Positions 48,001-59,342 of a stretch of 64,000 nucleotides of DNA are shown one piece after another. The DNA lies in assembly GCF_016097555.1 (NCBI RefSeq), contig NC_054708.1, positions 20,686,460-20,750,459 of the forward strand. The letters are read 5' to 3'. A program made the position numbers and the translations under genes. How positions within the stretch are numbered: the first letter of the stretch is position 1; every line of letters begins with the position of its first letter. The notes beneath the pieces were generated by a model. That model saw only the letters and a program-made list of their open reading frames with translations, did no database searches and was not told where the DNA came from. This DNA comes from Gigantopelta aegis. Taxonomy: Eukaryota; Mollusca; Gastropoda; Neomphalida; Peltospiridae.

Positions 48001-51000
48001 GCCAGGCGGTGATGGCTCTTATAGAAGCTTACCTCAAAGGTAAACACTTTTAAAACTTTCAAGTCATCTATATTGGCAGATCCAGAGTGGGGGGGGGGGT
48101 CTATTTGAAGTGTGTTATTATCCATATTGTTCAACATAACCGAGATAATAATAATCATACAAAGCACTTGTGTAATAACAAGTGTGATGAAGTAATTTTG
48201 GGAAGCAACGTCATAATATGACGTTGCTTCTCCAGTCCTAGCTCAGACTGCATTTGAAATATGATGTCAATTCGTCGTCTACTTCTAGTTGTGGCTGAAA
48301 CATTTTGAGTTGGGTCTTGTTATTCATAAAGAAAACAACAATAATAATATAGATAATAAAGAAATTATTACACTCGTGTGTGAGTCGTACTGATTTTACG
48401 AAATCAGGATTCAAGTATTACCCTCACTCTCGCTCAGGCAATACAAAAATCCAGACACTCATTTCGTAAAATCAGTATGACACTCAAGCTTGTATAATCT
48501 CTTATTTCTTTTTAATGACTTAATCCACATTATACAACACTAAATGAACACATGTCTTTGAGTATCTTTATTTCAAACTGTTCTGGGGAGCATTCCCGTG
48601 AACCCCCCTAAATATCTTTCTCCTTTCGGGAGGCCACTTAAATTTGACTGCGACAAATTCAAACTGCCCTTTATAGAATTTTTGTGACCCCTCTTTACAA
48701 AATACGGGAACTTGTCCTGACCTGAGGTACACGGTTTGTCACAGGATCGATCCCCATGGCAATTAAGGAAATGGCCATGGCATAAAAAATGTGCGGTGGG
48801 AAAAATAGTCTTCACAGCATTTCTCACAGCAGTTTTGTGGTTAAAGTATAACAGGAGATTAATTTGCCAGTAATACAAACATAAAATGAATGAATTGAAA
48901 TTCACAAACACTTCAATACATACTGTAGTATTCTGCAAAAAAAAAATTCAGAATGATTTAAAAATGAGGCGACACATTATGCAGACATTTTTGAAAAATT
49001 AATACATCATTTTCACCTCTTATGTCACTTTTGTTGTGAACATACTTGCACACAGGCACAAGCTGGAGAAGTCTGAATTTCTTTGATTTTTAAAGAGATC
49101 TTTGTTTTATCTTTTCAGTTGTTTGTAAGCTTTACAGTGAACAGAGGGCTGTGCGTGTGAAACGTGTTGTTGACAAAAAACGAATGTAAGACATTTTATA
49201 TTTTCATCTGTAAAGTATGTATGCACAAAATCAGGGATTTGTTTTACACCCTTTCCACCTGTAGACCTTATGTCCTTTTGATCATTACCCCCGTCCCCAT
49301 GTAACTACATCGATCTTCCATGCTGAAAAGTACATCTGATACAATTAGGAGCTTGAATTGAATATATTTTACACAATAATTTAAAAAAATTTAATTTGTG
49401 CAGTCCTAGTGGTTTAAAGGGTGAGATTTAGCCCAGTCGGTTGATTGCTCGCTTGAGGTGCTTGCTTCCCAGGATTGAACCACCTCGGTGGATCCATTCA
49501 GCTGATTGTTTTTTTTTCTCATTCTAACCAGTGTACCACAACTGGACAAAGGCTGTGGTATGTGCTTTCCTGTCTGTAGGAAAGTGCAGATAAAAGATGA
49601 CTTGCTGCATTAGGAAAAATGTAGCAGGTTTTCTCTGATGACTACAAATCTGAATTACCAAATGTTTGACATCCAATAGCCGATGATCAATTAATCAATG
49701 TGCGCCAGTGGTGGTGTTAAAAAAAAACCCTAACAAACTAACTCCTAGTGGTGTGAGGCAAGCAACTTCTCTCGCTTGTATGTGCTCATACAAATTGATT
49801 TTAATGTTGGCGAAAAACTACACACCTCATCACACTGATATTAAACTCAAAATTACTGTGAATTTGAAACGGAGCAATTGCTCTCCTATATAATTTCAGG
49901 AGAGCAGTTTATTTTTCACTAACAATTTTTGAACCATAAGCAATTCTTTGTATATATGAAAAGGTAACTCGGTGAATATGTGGTGTGCATGTTTTGTTTG
50001 TTCCAGATCTCGACTACAGCCTGAGAAGAGGAAAACCCATGTATCAGTCTTACTGAAGTCGGAACAGTCTGTAAAACACCAGGAACAAGACACAAAACAG
50101 CCAGGTTCAGTGACTGTCTTTATTGGAATAAAGGGTGGGACATACATGTAGCCCAGTGGTAAAATGCTTGCCTGATGCGCGGTCGGTGTAAGATTGATCC
50201 CAGTTAGTGGGCCCATTGGAGTATTTCTTGTTCCAGCCAGTGCATCATGACCGGTTTATCAAAGGCTGTGGTTTTTGCTATCCTCCGTGTGTGATGGTGC
50301 GCATAAAAGATCCCTTGCAACTAATTGAAATATTTAGCAAGTTTTCTCTCTAAGACTAAATGTCATAATTATCAAATGTTTGAGATCCAAAAGCCGATGA
50401 TTATTGAATCAATGTGCTCTAGTGGTGTCATTAAACAAAACAAACTTCATCTTTATTGGAATAAAGTTGTAACTGTTGTACCATTTATAAATTGATATCT
50501 CCTGTTTATGATCTGAAGCATTTCACTGTCCATGTGATGTGCGTGCTGGCTAAATTTTATAGTTAATCTTTTAGCTTTATTTATATACATGTATACAATG
50601 TAGGTTAATTACATTATTTTATAAACCTGCTTGGAAAAGAAGACCTCAAACCCATTCTTTATTCTTTTCTGTACTTGCCTACTAAAAATCGAACAGTGTA
50701 ATATGCAAAAACCTCAATATTTATTCAGTATGGAGAGGATAAGATTTTTACACAAATATTTGTATGAGTTGTTTCCCTTGTCATACATATGTATATTATA
50801 ATTGGTGATTTTTAACACATAACTTATTCAAGATGTTTTACCAGTTCTGTTTATGATTTAAAAAATTGTGAACTTTTATCTAAGAGTGTGTGAAAAACTT
50901 AAGCTACAGGTATAACCATCAGTATGTGGGTTTTTTTTTTTTTGTGTTTAATTTAAAATGGTAATTAAAATATATTCAAAATATAATAACAGTACATATT

Positions 51001-54000
51001 TGGGCTTGTTATTACAGAAAAGCCAGCAAGAAGTGCATTAGATCTCGAACTGAAACCAGACTACTTAGATGAAGAAGACATTTCACCGGAGGAAGCACAG
51101 ATTGTAATTACTTTTTTAAATTTATAGTTTTGAGTAACACTGGGTGGGGTTTTTGTGTATCAATTGTTAAGTTATGTTTTACAGTGGGTTAATATGGGTT
51201 CGTTATTATCATATCAAGAACAAATACCCAAAATAATAAAAGTTAATCCAATAGTTGATTTACATCATGGGCTTTTGTTGTGGATATATCGGTACTTGTA
51301 GTGTATAGCCGATGTATTTTTCATGCTGGGGAGTCGTTAAACATTCATTCATTCATAGGCAAGACATAGCCTAGTGGTAAAGTGCTCGCTTGATGCACGG
51401 TCGGTTTGGGATCGATTCCCGTCAGTGGGCCCATTGGGCTATTTCTCGCTCCAGCCAGTGCACCACGACTGGTACATCAAAGGCCGTGGTATGTGCTATC
51501 CTATCTATGGGAGGGTGCATATAAAAGATCCCTTGCTGCTAATCAAAAAGAGTAGTCCATGAAGTGGCGACAGCGGGTTTCCTCCCTCAATATCTACATG
51601 TATGTGGTCCTTAACCATATGTCTGATGCCATATAACCGTAAATAACGTGTTGAGTGCATCGTTAAATAGAACATTTCCTTTCCTTTCATTCATTCATTT
51701 GTAGTGAACAAGGCTTAAAATTCATTTTGTGGAATGTGAAGCAATCTCTGCTTCTGACATTTTAATTTGGAAACAATACTGGAAACTGGGAGGCAATTCT
51801 TGACCCCTTGTATCATAAATGTTACTCTAATTTTATGTAAATTTAAACTAATAATTTTCTTTATCTCATTTTCACAATATTTAATTTAATATTGGTCATC
51901 CTAATGTCAACATTGTTGGCACTAATTTATTAATCTAAATGGTTATTCCGTGCATTTTTTTGTAATTTTCATTTTCATCTTACTTTCGTGCTTATATCCA
52001 ATTAAGGTTCAAGCACGCTGTCCTGGGAACATACACACCTCATGACTGTCTGTTCAGGACAGTGGATTAGTTATTAGTTGGTTAGTGAGAGAGAAGAGGG
52101 TGTAGTGGCCTTACACCTACCCACTGAGCCCTTTAGAACTCGCTCTGGGTTGGAGCCATTGGGATGCAGATGATTCGTCCACTAAAAATTTGTCCACTGT
52201 TGAACTCGAGACAGTTCATCCACAACCAAAATTTGTTCTTGGACAATTTGTCTACTATAATTTTTATAGTTAAATTTAGAACTTGGTTGGAACTTGGTAG
52301 TGGAATGGAGATAATATTGTTGTTTATTGGTTGGATACTTTGAATGACATCATGTTATGGTATTTTTGACATAAATGACAGAATTTTAGTTTAGTTACTA
52401 GCTTTGTTTTCTAAATAGTATGTCAGAATTATAGGTGTAATTGAAGAGCAATTTGAATAACAACATATCAATAAAATACAATAATGGACACAGACAATAA
52501 CAAGTCGACAGTGCCACTAAAATTTAGTTTGTTTCATATACTGGTAGTTAAGAAATAATATTTTAGATTTATTGGTCTAAATGTTGTAATCAAGTGGACA
52601 AATTGTCCGAGGTCGGTGGACGAATTGTATGGTGGACAAATCGTCTGTGGATAAAACGTCTGGGTTCAAGCGAGCCGGTATCGGGCTGTGAACCCTGTAC
52701 CTACCAGCCTGTAGTCAATGCATTAAGATGATTTAATATCAGAAAGCATACTGTGTATTTATAGTGGAAATTGATTCTCTTTTTTTTTCTTTTTCTTTTT
52801 TCTTTTTAAAAAAACGCCACAAACATTTAACACAGAGACAAAGACATTTTTTTTTTTTTTGACATTACAAACATGGATGATGATGATGAGAAGCCACAGT
52901 ATTTCCATTTCAGTATGGGACTACTTGACAGGGCCGTGCTCCACGCTGCTATCAGGAGAGCTATCTCGGTATCACCCAAGCCATGGATACACAGAACCTG
53001 CAGTGCATGTCGGGTAATCATCCCCAATGTGGGGTCATACACTCGGGAGAGACACTCATAATCGCACCCGTGAAGTGGGTGAGACTCGGTGTGTGTAGCC
53101 TTACACCTACCCGTTGAGTATAGCGGTGCACTCACTCTGGGTTGGAGCCGGTACTGGCATGAAAAATCCCCCATTACCTCAGGTGGGATACGAACCCAGT
53201 ACCTACTAGCCTCAAGTCCGATGGCATAACCACTACAGTCCCGTAGCCAGGATTTTGAGAGTGGGGGTCCTTTAAGCTTATGGTGAGGCACGAATGGGGG
53301 GGGGGCATATTGAAAAAAAAGGCACCGGTAGGGGGGTTCAACCACCACCCCCCCATTGGCTACGGGCCTGCACTACACCACTGAGGCTGGTGGAAATTGC
53401 TTCCTGCTCTCTGTTTGATTTCCAATTCTGTAGGTGTTATATATGATAAATGTGTTTTGCTCATTGGCCTTTAAACTTATTTTCTTTCAGTTTGAGCAAG
53501 AAAATCAGTCTCTATATGAAGAAATGAATAGCATGTCTGATGAAGTTCGGTAAGGTTTACCATTTAACACAAATCTTTACTTTGGTATCCAATGTATCTA
53601 TGTTCGGTCACCAATACTAACTAGTATGATTATGATCATAGAGCTTGGTGCATGTACAGATATTTCCATTCGGTTTCCACGCTAATGCTTATGCACAGCT
53701 TCTGTACTCTGACTTCAGTGGACTTGGTTTGAGTTTGGAGTTTTCCTTCTCCTAGGAGAGTTTTCTTAATAGGATTCTGAGACTCTCCAGCCCAGTTTTG
53801 ATTTTGGAGTTTGCTTCTCCTAGACAGTTGTCTTTTATGACTCACGTCCTCTGTTTGTCCGGTCCATATTAGTCTAGTCTCTACCCTTTGACCAGTCCAG
53901 CTTGGGTGACCCTACCAGGAGCTGATGGTCCAGCTGGCATAGCTCTCGGAGGCTAACAATCATACAATCACCGACCCAATCACGTTCCCAGCGGAAGACT

Positions 54001-56869
54001 TCAAACACTCGTCGCTAACCGCTTTTATTTGTCTCTCACTGCAGTGCAGCCGTCTCCCATTGGCTAGAGATCACTGCCTTCGCAATGCACGTGCGACCGT
54101 ATAATGCACATAATGAAATGCATTGCAGCCAGTAAAAATAACCCAGACTTTCCACTAGTCTATTTCATTACAGACAATAATAGACTTTCCACTAGTCTGT
54201 TACACAAGCTACCTCACCACGTCAAGGAATGGACCATGAGATAGTAACTAGTATAAATGTCTCAACAAATCCAGAAAGATTTTAATGCATAGAATAGTAT
54301 TTTTGTGCTAGGATGTCAATAAATATTCATTTATTTGTATCTTACCAATCCATCTGGAGAATACTATAGGTTTCATCTCTGGTCTGTCTGTCTGTCCCAC
54401 ATATAGTGTTGTGGATGTTTGTTTCACAATGCCTTGAGATACTGAGCTGCAATTTTGTGTATAGCTTTATCATGTACTGTTACAGATCAAGTTTGACTTT
54501 CATGGCGATTTACCCATTTTTGACAGAGTTATGGTCCTTGCCTTTATGAGACATGAAATTTTTTTGAACCTGGTAGGGGACCTGTATTGCTTTAGCAATA
54601 CTCTCACAATGCTTGTTAATTCAATGTCTGTCCATCCATTTGTTTATCCAGCTGTTATCATTGCAGACCTGTAGTTAAGGATACTTTGTAAAGCATCGCT
54701 TTTTGTTATAAAGGTCACCCAATATTATTCAAGGCAGTGTGGCATTATTTCTGATATAGATGTAGCTACCGCGGCACAGGAAAAAAAAAGGGAAAAAGTT
54801 CAGACATGAGGATCAAAATTGACATGTGTTGACCAGCAGTATATATTTGCCTTATTTCAGGTGACATCTGTTGTATTGACTGTGCAAGCCAATATTGTAA
54901 CATACAGTACTTAATTATTGTGTTCCTGTATGGTTCTGTGTAATTGGTGTATACATTTTAAGAATTGTTTGTTGTTTTTTCTCTGTATTTCAGACAGATT
55001 GAAGGAAAGGTTATTGAAGTTGCCAAACTGCAAGAAATATTTGCAGAAAAAGTTTTAGAACAGGTAACAAAAAGTCATTTCTTAAATACAGTGAAAATCT
55101 TCTAAACTGGACCCTCTGTGAAATGGAATTCTAAAAAAAGCCCAGTTTTTAAATAACAGCAGAGAACAAAACTTATCTAAAACCAGATACATGGTAAAAC
55201 AGGTCTTTTTACTTGGTTCCATGGGTGTCTGGTTTAGAGGGGTGTCTGTTTTAGAGAGGTGTCACTATATGTACATGTATACCTGTAGATTATTACCTTA
55301 TAATTACAGTCTCACTTCATACAATGTATGATTGTCTGTTGCCATGTTTCTTAACACAAAATTTGGGAATAACATTATGTTTTGTCATGTTTAAATCAAG
55401 ACTAATGCATTTTATATAACATATTAATTAACAGCTATATAGCCAAAGGATATCCAAGAATGGTTTGTCATGAAAAGAAGTTAATGTGAATGATCTGTTC
55501 TAAATATTATTAATTAAATGAAATATACCACACTTGATATTGCAGGTTTAATTTAATATTAATTAACCGCTATATAGCCAAAGGATATCCAAGAATGGTT
55601 TGTCACGAAAAGAAGTTAATGTGAATGATCTGTTCTAAATATTATTAATTAAATGAAATATACCACACTTGATACTGTAGGTTTAATTTAGTAGATTACG
55701 AAGTAAAATATAACAATTTTTAAGAAGTTGATGTTTATAAGGCTATAGTGGAAAATCAAAGTTATCAACTCTATACAATTTCATGTTTTTGTCCATGAAT
55801 GTGTGAGCATTGTGCATCTTTTTTTAGTAGATCACATTTAAAATTCTATTTGCAGGAAATAGATATAGATAGAATAGCAGGCACGACTGTTGGTACAACA
55901 GAAAATATAAAAGATGCAAATGAAGATATTAGAGAGGTATGGGTTTGTCGTTTACTTTATTTTACTTGTTTTTTATGTATGATTCTTGGTGATATATTTG
56001 TTTTTTAATTAGCAAATTGTGAATGTCTAGAAATCATCAATCTGATAAACCCAGTTGATGTAACTATTATACTCAACGTTCGCTAGGAATATACCAAATA
56101 TATTTCATGATAAACAATTGGTTGCAGTTGCGGGTAATTTTAACTTAGGTTTCGAGCATGTCTGTCCCGGGTCCCATTTCAGGACAGCCAGAGGCCCGCC
56201 CCGGTACAGAAAACAATTGGTACACATCGGATTATTGTGCAACATGTGATCCATGAGACTGTGCGGTTTGGACATTCCATAAATAACCATAGCAATTAGC
56301 ATAAATCTAATTAGATATGTCATCCATCGAAAACAATAGATGCAGTTACTTTACTAGATAAACGTTTTTCCAAATAACCCAAAACTGAGTAGTGTATTTC
56401 ACTAACTTTTCAGTAAATATTATATAATAATAAATTTATAATAATAATTTAAAAAATGTTTCATAAAGGTCAAATCTGCACTATATTAAATGGCTTTAAA
56501 ATTTGAACTGATATAACTGTTTTATAAGACAGGCCTTTGAGAATCATTGTTTTGTTTCGCGCATTGCTCAAGCGAATCTAATTTTGCATAACCTACATGT
56601 ATTTTTTGTTCGCGTGAAATTTAGATCACCATTTACTTGAATATAACAGGTTATGCAAAAAGGAAATGGGATACATGGATTTATTTCTGCGTAACCAATA
56701 AATGGGTCACACAGATTTTCAATTCTTAGAGGCCTGTCAGCTTAAAAGTTAACAAACTGTTTTGTTCTTCCAGGCAATAAAGAAGAAGGCTGAATTCCGA
56801 GTGTGGATTTTGTTCTTTATCGTGATGTGCACCTTTTCTCTACTCTTTTTGGACTGGTATAATGGTTGA
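45044..56869 (+). CDS. STX18: Syntaxin-18 (ER Qa-SNARE)
   Basis: Ten exons: 45044-45187, 47502-47569, 47846-48039, 49119-49185, 50007-50104, 51018-51103, 53491-53549, 54994-55063, 55856-55936 and 56774-56869. Phases join and give 320 residues (human 335). The N-terminus ([20 protein letters not shown]) matches the Sly1-binding peptide region. Next come [30 protein letters not shown] and [20 protein letters not shown] of the syntaxin-18 N-terminal domain. The SNARE motif spans about residues 235-290; the zero-layer glutamine is Q262 in [11 protein letters not shown], at the exon 8/9 junction. The C-terminal anchor is [19 protein letters not shown] (about 300-317), with a very short lumenal tail. 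The protein acts in Golgi-to-ER retrograde fusion at the ER. The variable linker (exons 5-6) is the least conserved part, and the exon 5 donor (GTTCAG) and exon 6 donor (GTAATT) are weak. An out-of-frame ATG lies 23 bp upstream of the start. Confidence 0.96.
45928..46267 (+). mobile_element. SINE, head C, tail 2, full length
   Basis: GGATTTAGCTCAGTCATTTG head to GCATCATTAAACAAAGCAAA, in STX18 intron 1. A core scrap precedes it at about 45690-45780. Confidence 0.88.
46375..46612 (+). mobile_element. SINE, head D, tail 3
   Basis: CGGCCTCGGTGGTATCGTGG head, GGGTTCGCAGCCCAG B-box, GCTAACCACTAACAACTAAC, then TTGGATATAAGCAGGAAAAT and an (AAAG)n end. Confidence 0.8.
46752..46880 (-). mobile_element. 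SINE head C fragment, old
   Basis: CCAGTTGAGGTGCACTGGGT, GGTGGTTTGATCCTACAATG and CTTCTGACTGAG, all degraded. Confidence 0.55.
46994..47319 (-). mobile_element. SINE, head A, tail 2, full length
   Basis: GATTGTTTTGTTTAATGACA to TAGGCTATGTCCTGCCCC. CTTACAAGAAAAG is similar to CCTACAAGAAAAG on the other side (near 46983 and 47318). Confidence 0.9.
48195..48510. repeat. Small palindrome and an inverted-repeat element, STX18 intron 3
   Basis: GAAGCAACGTCATAATATGA then CGTTGCTTC (48200-48228) is a perfect palindrome. From about 48357, GTACTGATTTTACGAAAT mirrors ATTTCGTAAAATCAGTAT, with AAAGAAATTATTACAC / TATAATCTCTTATTTCTTT at the outer ends. Confidence 0.65.
48511..49118. other. STX18 intron 3, no gene seen
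   Basis: A 121-codon minus-strand open stretch (48573-48938) has no recognisable motif. Confidence 0.45.
49417..49728 (+). mobile_element. SINE, head C, tail 2
   Basis: GAGATTTAGCCCAGTCGGTT head to GCCAGTGGTGGTGTTAAAAA, in STX18 intron 4. Confidence 0.88.
50134..50449 (+). mobile_element. SINE, head A, tail 2, 17-bp duplication
   Basis: TCTTTATTGGAATAAAG lies at 50117-50133 and 50450-50466. The insertion is only 30 bp downstream of STX18 exon 5. Confidence 0.93.
50467..51017. other. STX18 intron 5, no gene seen
   Basis: AT-rich; a T-run just before exon 6. Confidence 0.5.
51283..51355 (+). mobile_element. LINE 3'-tail fragment
   Basis: TAGCCGATGTATTTTTCATG, GGGGAGTCGTTAAA and (CATT)n, same as the LINE end at 16157-16240. 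Confidence 0.6.
51356..51690 (+). mobile_element. SINE, head A, tail 1, full length
   Basis: AGACATAGCCTAGTGGTAAA head to GCATCGTTAAATAGAACATT, inserted in the (ATTC)n end of a LINE tail. Confidence 0.9.
51993..52722 (-). mobile_element. SINE, D-like head, tail 3, split by a TIR element
   Basis: Tail 3 and middle at 51993-52158 (TTAGTTATTAGTTGGTTAGT); head at 52672-52722 (TGTACCTACCAGCCTGTAG). The insert is 52163-52668. Confidence 0.7.
52163..52668. mobile_element. Non-autonomous element, CAGAYGATTYGTCCAC-like inverted ends
   Basis: The left end GCAGATGATTCGTCCACTAA and inner AATTTGTCCAC mirror the right GTGGACAAATCGTCTGTGG and AAACGTCTG. Multiple TTTGTCCAC words inside both ends. No coding region. 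Confidence 0.6.
53066..53396 (-). mobile_element. SINE, D-like head, tail missing, carrying a MITE
   Basis: TTACACCTACCCGTTGAGTA, TCTGGGTTGGAGCCGGTACT and GATACGAACCCAGTACCTAC. The last part of the head is separated by the MITE at 53236-53370. Confidence 0.75.
53236..53370. mobile_element. MITE with CAGKCCCGTAGCC ends, copy 1
   Basis: CAGTCCCGTAGCCAGGATTT at the left and CATTGGCTACGGGCCTG at the right; CACTA on both sides. A G tract and CATATTGAAAAAAAAGGCAC lie inside. Same family as 58457-58598. Confidence 0.8.
53550..54380. other. STX18 intron 7, no gene seen
   Basis: Contains TTGGAGTTTTCCTTCTCCTA / TTGGAGTTTGCTTCTCCTAG, a small diverged repeat (53737-53823), and CTTTCCACTAGTCT twice (54149 and 54186). 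Confidence 0.45.
54381..54590 (+). repeat. Mollusc-type interspersed repeat fragment
   Basis: GTTTGTTTCACAATGCCTTG, CAGATCAAGTTTGACTTTCA and GACAGAGTTATGGTCCTTGC form a familiar repeated block in mollusc DNA (from memory). Class unknown. Confidence 0.4.
55422..55692 (+). repeat. 135-bp tandem duplication, STX18 intron 8
   Basis: GCTATATAGCCAAAGGATAT recurs 135 bp later; the two copies differ at only a few bases. Confidence 0.9.
55937..56773. other. STX18 intron 9, no gene seen
   Basis: AT-rich; AGGACAGCCAGAGGCCCGCC near 56180 faintly recalls the 105-bp repeat family. Confidence 0.4.
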
Positions 56870-57129
56870 CGAAAAAACTAAAGCCAGACATGATAACGGA
56901 TAAAGCCTTTGAAATGTTTTGTCATGGTGCTAACATAGATGTATGTTTACAGGGCTGTAACCAGCCTAAAATATCTGTGGTTTATGGGGGGTAACAATAG
57001 GGGCACAGTAATATAAATTCCTCTCCAGATAGACAAAATGGGCACTTTGAAATTGAAAAGGGCACTTTTTGTCTCCCCTTTACAAGGTGAAAAGGCAAAA
57101 TATTGAAATTACTTATCCTGACAGCAGCA

Positions 57130-57460
57130 TAGACGTATGGGCTCCCATTTTTGTAGGGGAGCAGGCTGGCTTTTGCCCAAATGAAACAACAATGCCCGAA
57201 TCTCCATAACAACATTTATTCGAATTAGCATTGCTGCCAAATAGCTACATGTATATAGGGTTGCAGACAAATCACTACGCATTTTTACATGGATTACAAC
57301 TAATTTCGAGGATAGAATGATGGAAATACATGGTAAAAAGGTCTTAGGTTAGTTAATTTTGTCCGAATATCTTTATAATGTTTGCCCGAATTTGAGGTTT
57401 TTCTCCAGCACTAGGGGACAGTTGCCCCCCCCCCCCCCACCACGTCTCATACGCTTATGG
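57130..57460 (-). mobile_element. CGTACG MITE, copy 4, reversed
   Basis: GACGTATGGGCTCCCATTTT to ACGTCTCATACGCTTATGG; poly-C tract at 57426-57438. It lies just downstream of STX18. Confidence 0.65.
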
Positions 57461-57607
57461 ACAGCAGCATTGATGGCATCAAAGTTACTTTTGCATGAAA
57501 GTTTGTGTTCAGATCCGTTTCTCACAAACTATAAGTCCTAGATCAATGGAATTTGGTTTACAGTTGCACATATGGGTGTTTAGCACAGTGCAAAACGTTT
57601 GTGTTAG

Positions 57608-57790
57608 GGGAGACAAATAGAATAAATCACTGTTGTGAGATGTAGATATGGCAATTCAAAACCGAGGGACAAAATGTTTTTTTTTGTGAGGGCCGAGGTT
57701 TACCGAGGCCTTTACAAAAACATTTTGTCCTGAGGGTTGGATTTGCCGTATCTATACCTCACAACGGTGATTGATTCTTTTTCTTGCCCA
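57608..57790. mobile_element. Inverted-repeat MITE (GGGACAAAATGTTTTT arms)
   Basis: AATCACTGTTGTGAGATGTA and GGGACAAAATGTTTTTTTTT are mirrored by ACATTTTGTCCTGAGGGTT and TACCTCACAACGGTGATTGA. Confidence 0.75.
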
Positions 57791-58089
57791 TTTAATTATT
57801 GTAACAAAACATTAATTTTGTAAGCTATGGTTTGTTTATTGTAGATTCATAAACATTTCACCTACAAACTCCTTTAGTCATATGTGGAAAAATATAGTCC
57901 ACATTATGCAATGACATAAAAATGTAACAACTTGCCAATAAATATAAAGTTGAAAATATTAATTTGTTTAAATATTTTTAAAACAATGATACAACGTTAA
58001 ATGGCAAAAATAATTCTGAAAACCATGAGTTATGGTGTCAATCATTGTAAAACATTAGTTATGACATCACGGCATATGTAGAAATTGTC

Positions 58090-58180
58090 TAGCCCTCACG
58101 TCAGACAGATTTATCGAGCCCTGGGGTCAGACAGATTTTCCTAGCCCTAGGGTCAGACAGATTTTTCTAGCACCGTGTTA
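58090..58180 (+). repeat. 31-bp tandem repeat, about three copies
   Basis: TAGCCCT, then GGGTCAGACAGATTTTYCTA recurring every 30-31 bp. Confidence 0.8.
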
Positions 58181-58456
58181 AAGTTGGATAACCCTGTCCA
58201 GTGGGCAAGAAATTTGAGTCTTGTTTCATAATTTCTAGGGGACAACATATTAATTAGCTCAGTCTGTGGACACAAAGTTATTTATAATACCTGTGTTGTT
58301 GCATGGCTGTTTTAGATAATGAATCCTGGCTTTAGTATTCTTGTCTCATGATTTGTTTAATGTAATGGAAGCCCCATTTTGTGACCCCATAAGGAGGCCT
58401 GTAATATTTGCATTATTCTGTTGGTATGTGTGTTTTAAAATGAGATCATACAACAA

Positions 58457-58598
58457 CAGGCCCGTAGCAAATGGAGTGGTCGGTCGACCCCCTCCTCTTG
58501 CTGATGACTTTTTTGTTTTTCAATATGCCCCCGGACCCCTGAGGAAGCCTAAATGACCCCCCCCCCCCACACCTCTCAAAATCCTGACTACGGGCCTG
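58457..58598. mobile_element. MITE with CAGGCCCGTAGC ends, copy 2
   Basis: CAGGCCCGTAGCAAATGG at the left, AATCCTGACTACGGGCCTG at the right, TTTTTCAATATGCCCCCGGA and a C tract inside. TACAA occurs next to both ends. Confidence 0.8.
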
Positions 58599-58983
58599 TA
58601 CAAAGCAACCAAATCAATTTGTGGACATGGATCTTAAAACTGGAGTTAAATGTAAACCTCCTTATCTGTGTTGAATCTGGTCGAGATTAGTTCCTCCAGC
58701 CTATGGTTAATAACCTGTAGTACAGGTATTTGATTGTAGTTGTGATCAAGTGGGGTCTACATTGATGGGATTGTTTTATTATCACTTGATACTAACAAAA
58801 TAGTTAAATGCATACATGTAATGAAGACAGACCTCTTGTATTTACTGTATATAAAATCTACACTGTTAACTATTTAATATTTATTAATAAAAATATTACA
58901 AAGAATAATATTGTTTTTGTTATTAAATCCCTAACCCGTCGAACTGGAGGAGACTATTATGTTTTGTCTGCATCCTTTTGTCA
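58599..58983. other. No gene seen
   Basis: Intergenic AT-rich DNA. Confidence 0.5.
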
Positions 58984-59208
58984 TTCCAGCCAGTGCACCA
59001 CAATTGGTACATGTATATGAAAGGCTGTGGTATGTGCTATCCTGTCTGGAATAATATAAAAGATCCCTTGCTAAATGTACTAATGAAAAAATGTAGCAGG
59101 TTTTCTCCCTAAGACTATATATCAAAATTACCAAATGTTTGACATCCAATAGCCGATGATTAACAAATCAATGTGCTCAAGTGGTGTCATTAAACAAAAA
59201 CAAATTTT
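58984..59208 (+). mobile_element. SINE, tail 2, head missing
   Basis: CCAGCCAGTGCACCACAATT to GGTGTCATTAAACAAAAACA. Confidence 0.85.
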
Positions 59209-59252
59209 TAAATTTTTTTGGTGTACTTTTGTGTTTAGCTTAATCATGTACT

Positions 59253-59342
59253 ATTTGGTAATTCTAGCATGTAGTGTTCAGAGGAAAGCCACTAGTTTTT
59301 GATTAACAGCAAGGGAACGTTTATATGCACTTTCCAATAGAC
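59253..59342 (-). mobile_element. SINE core fragment
   Basis: TTTGGTAATTCTAGCATGTA to TATATGCACTTTCCAATAGA; type C-like core. Confidence 0.65.

Noticed and set aside
48573-48938. 121-codon minus-strand open stretch in STX18 intron 3
   Set aside because: No motif, no splice context and AT-rich composition like the intron.
52827-53348. 173-codon minus-strand open stretch
   Set aside because: It runs through a SINE head and a MITE with a G tract; composition and phase follow the repeats.
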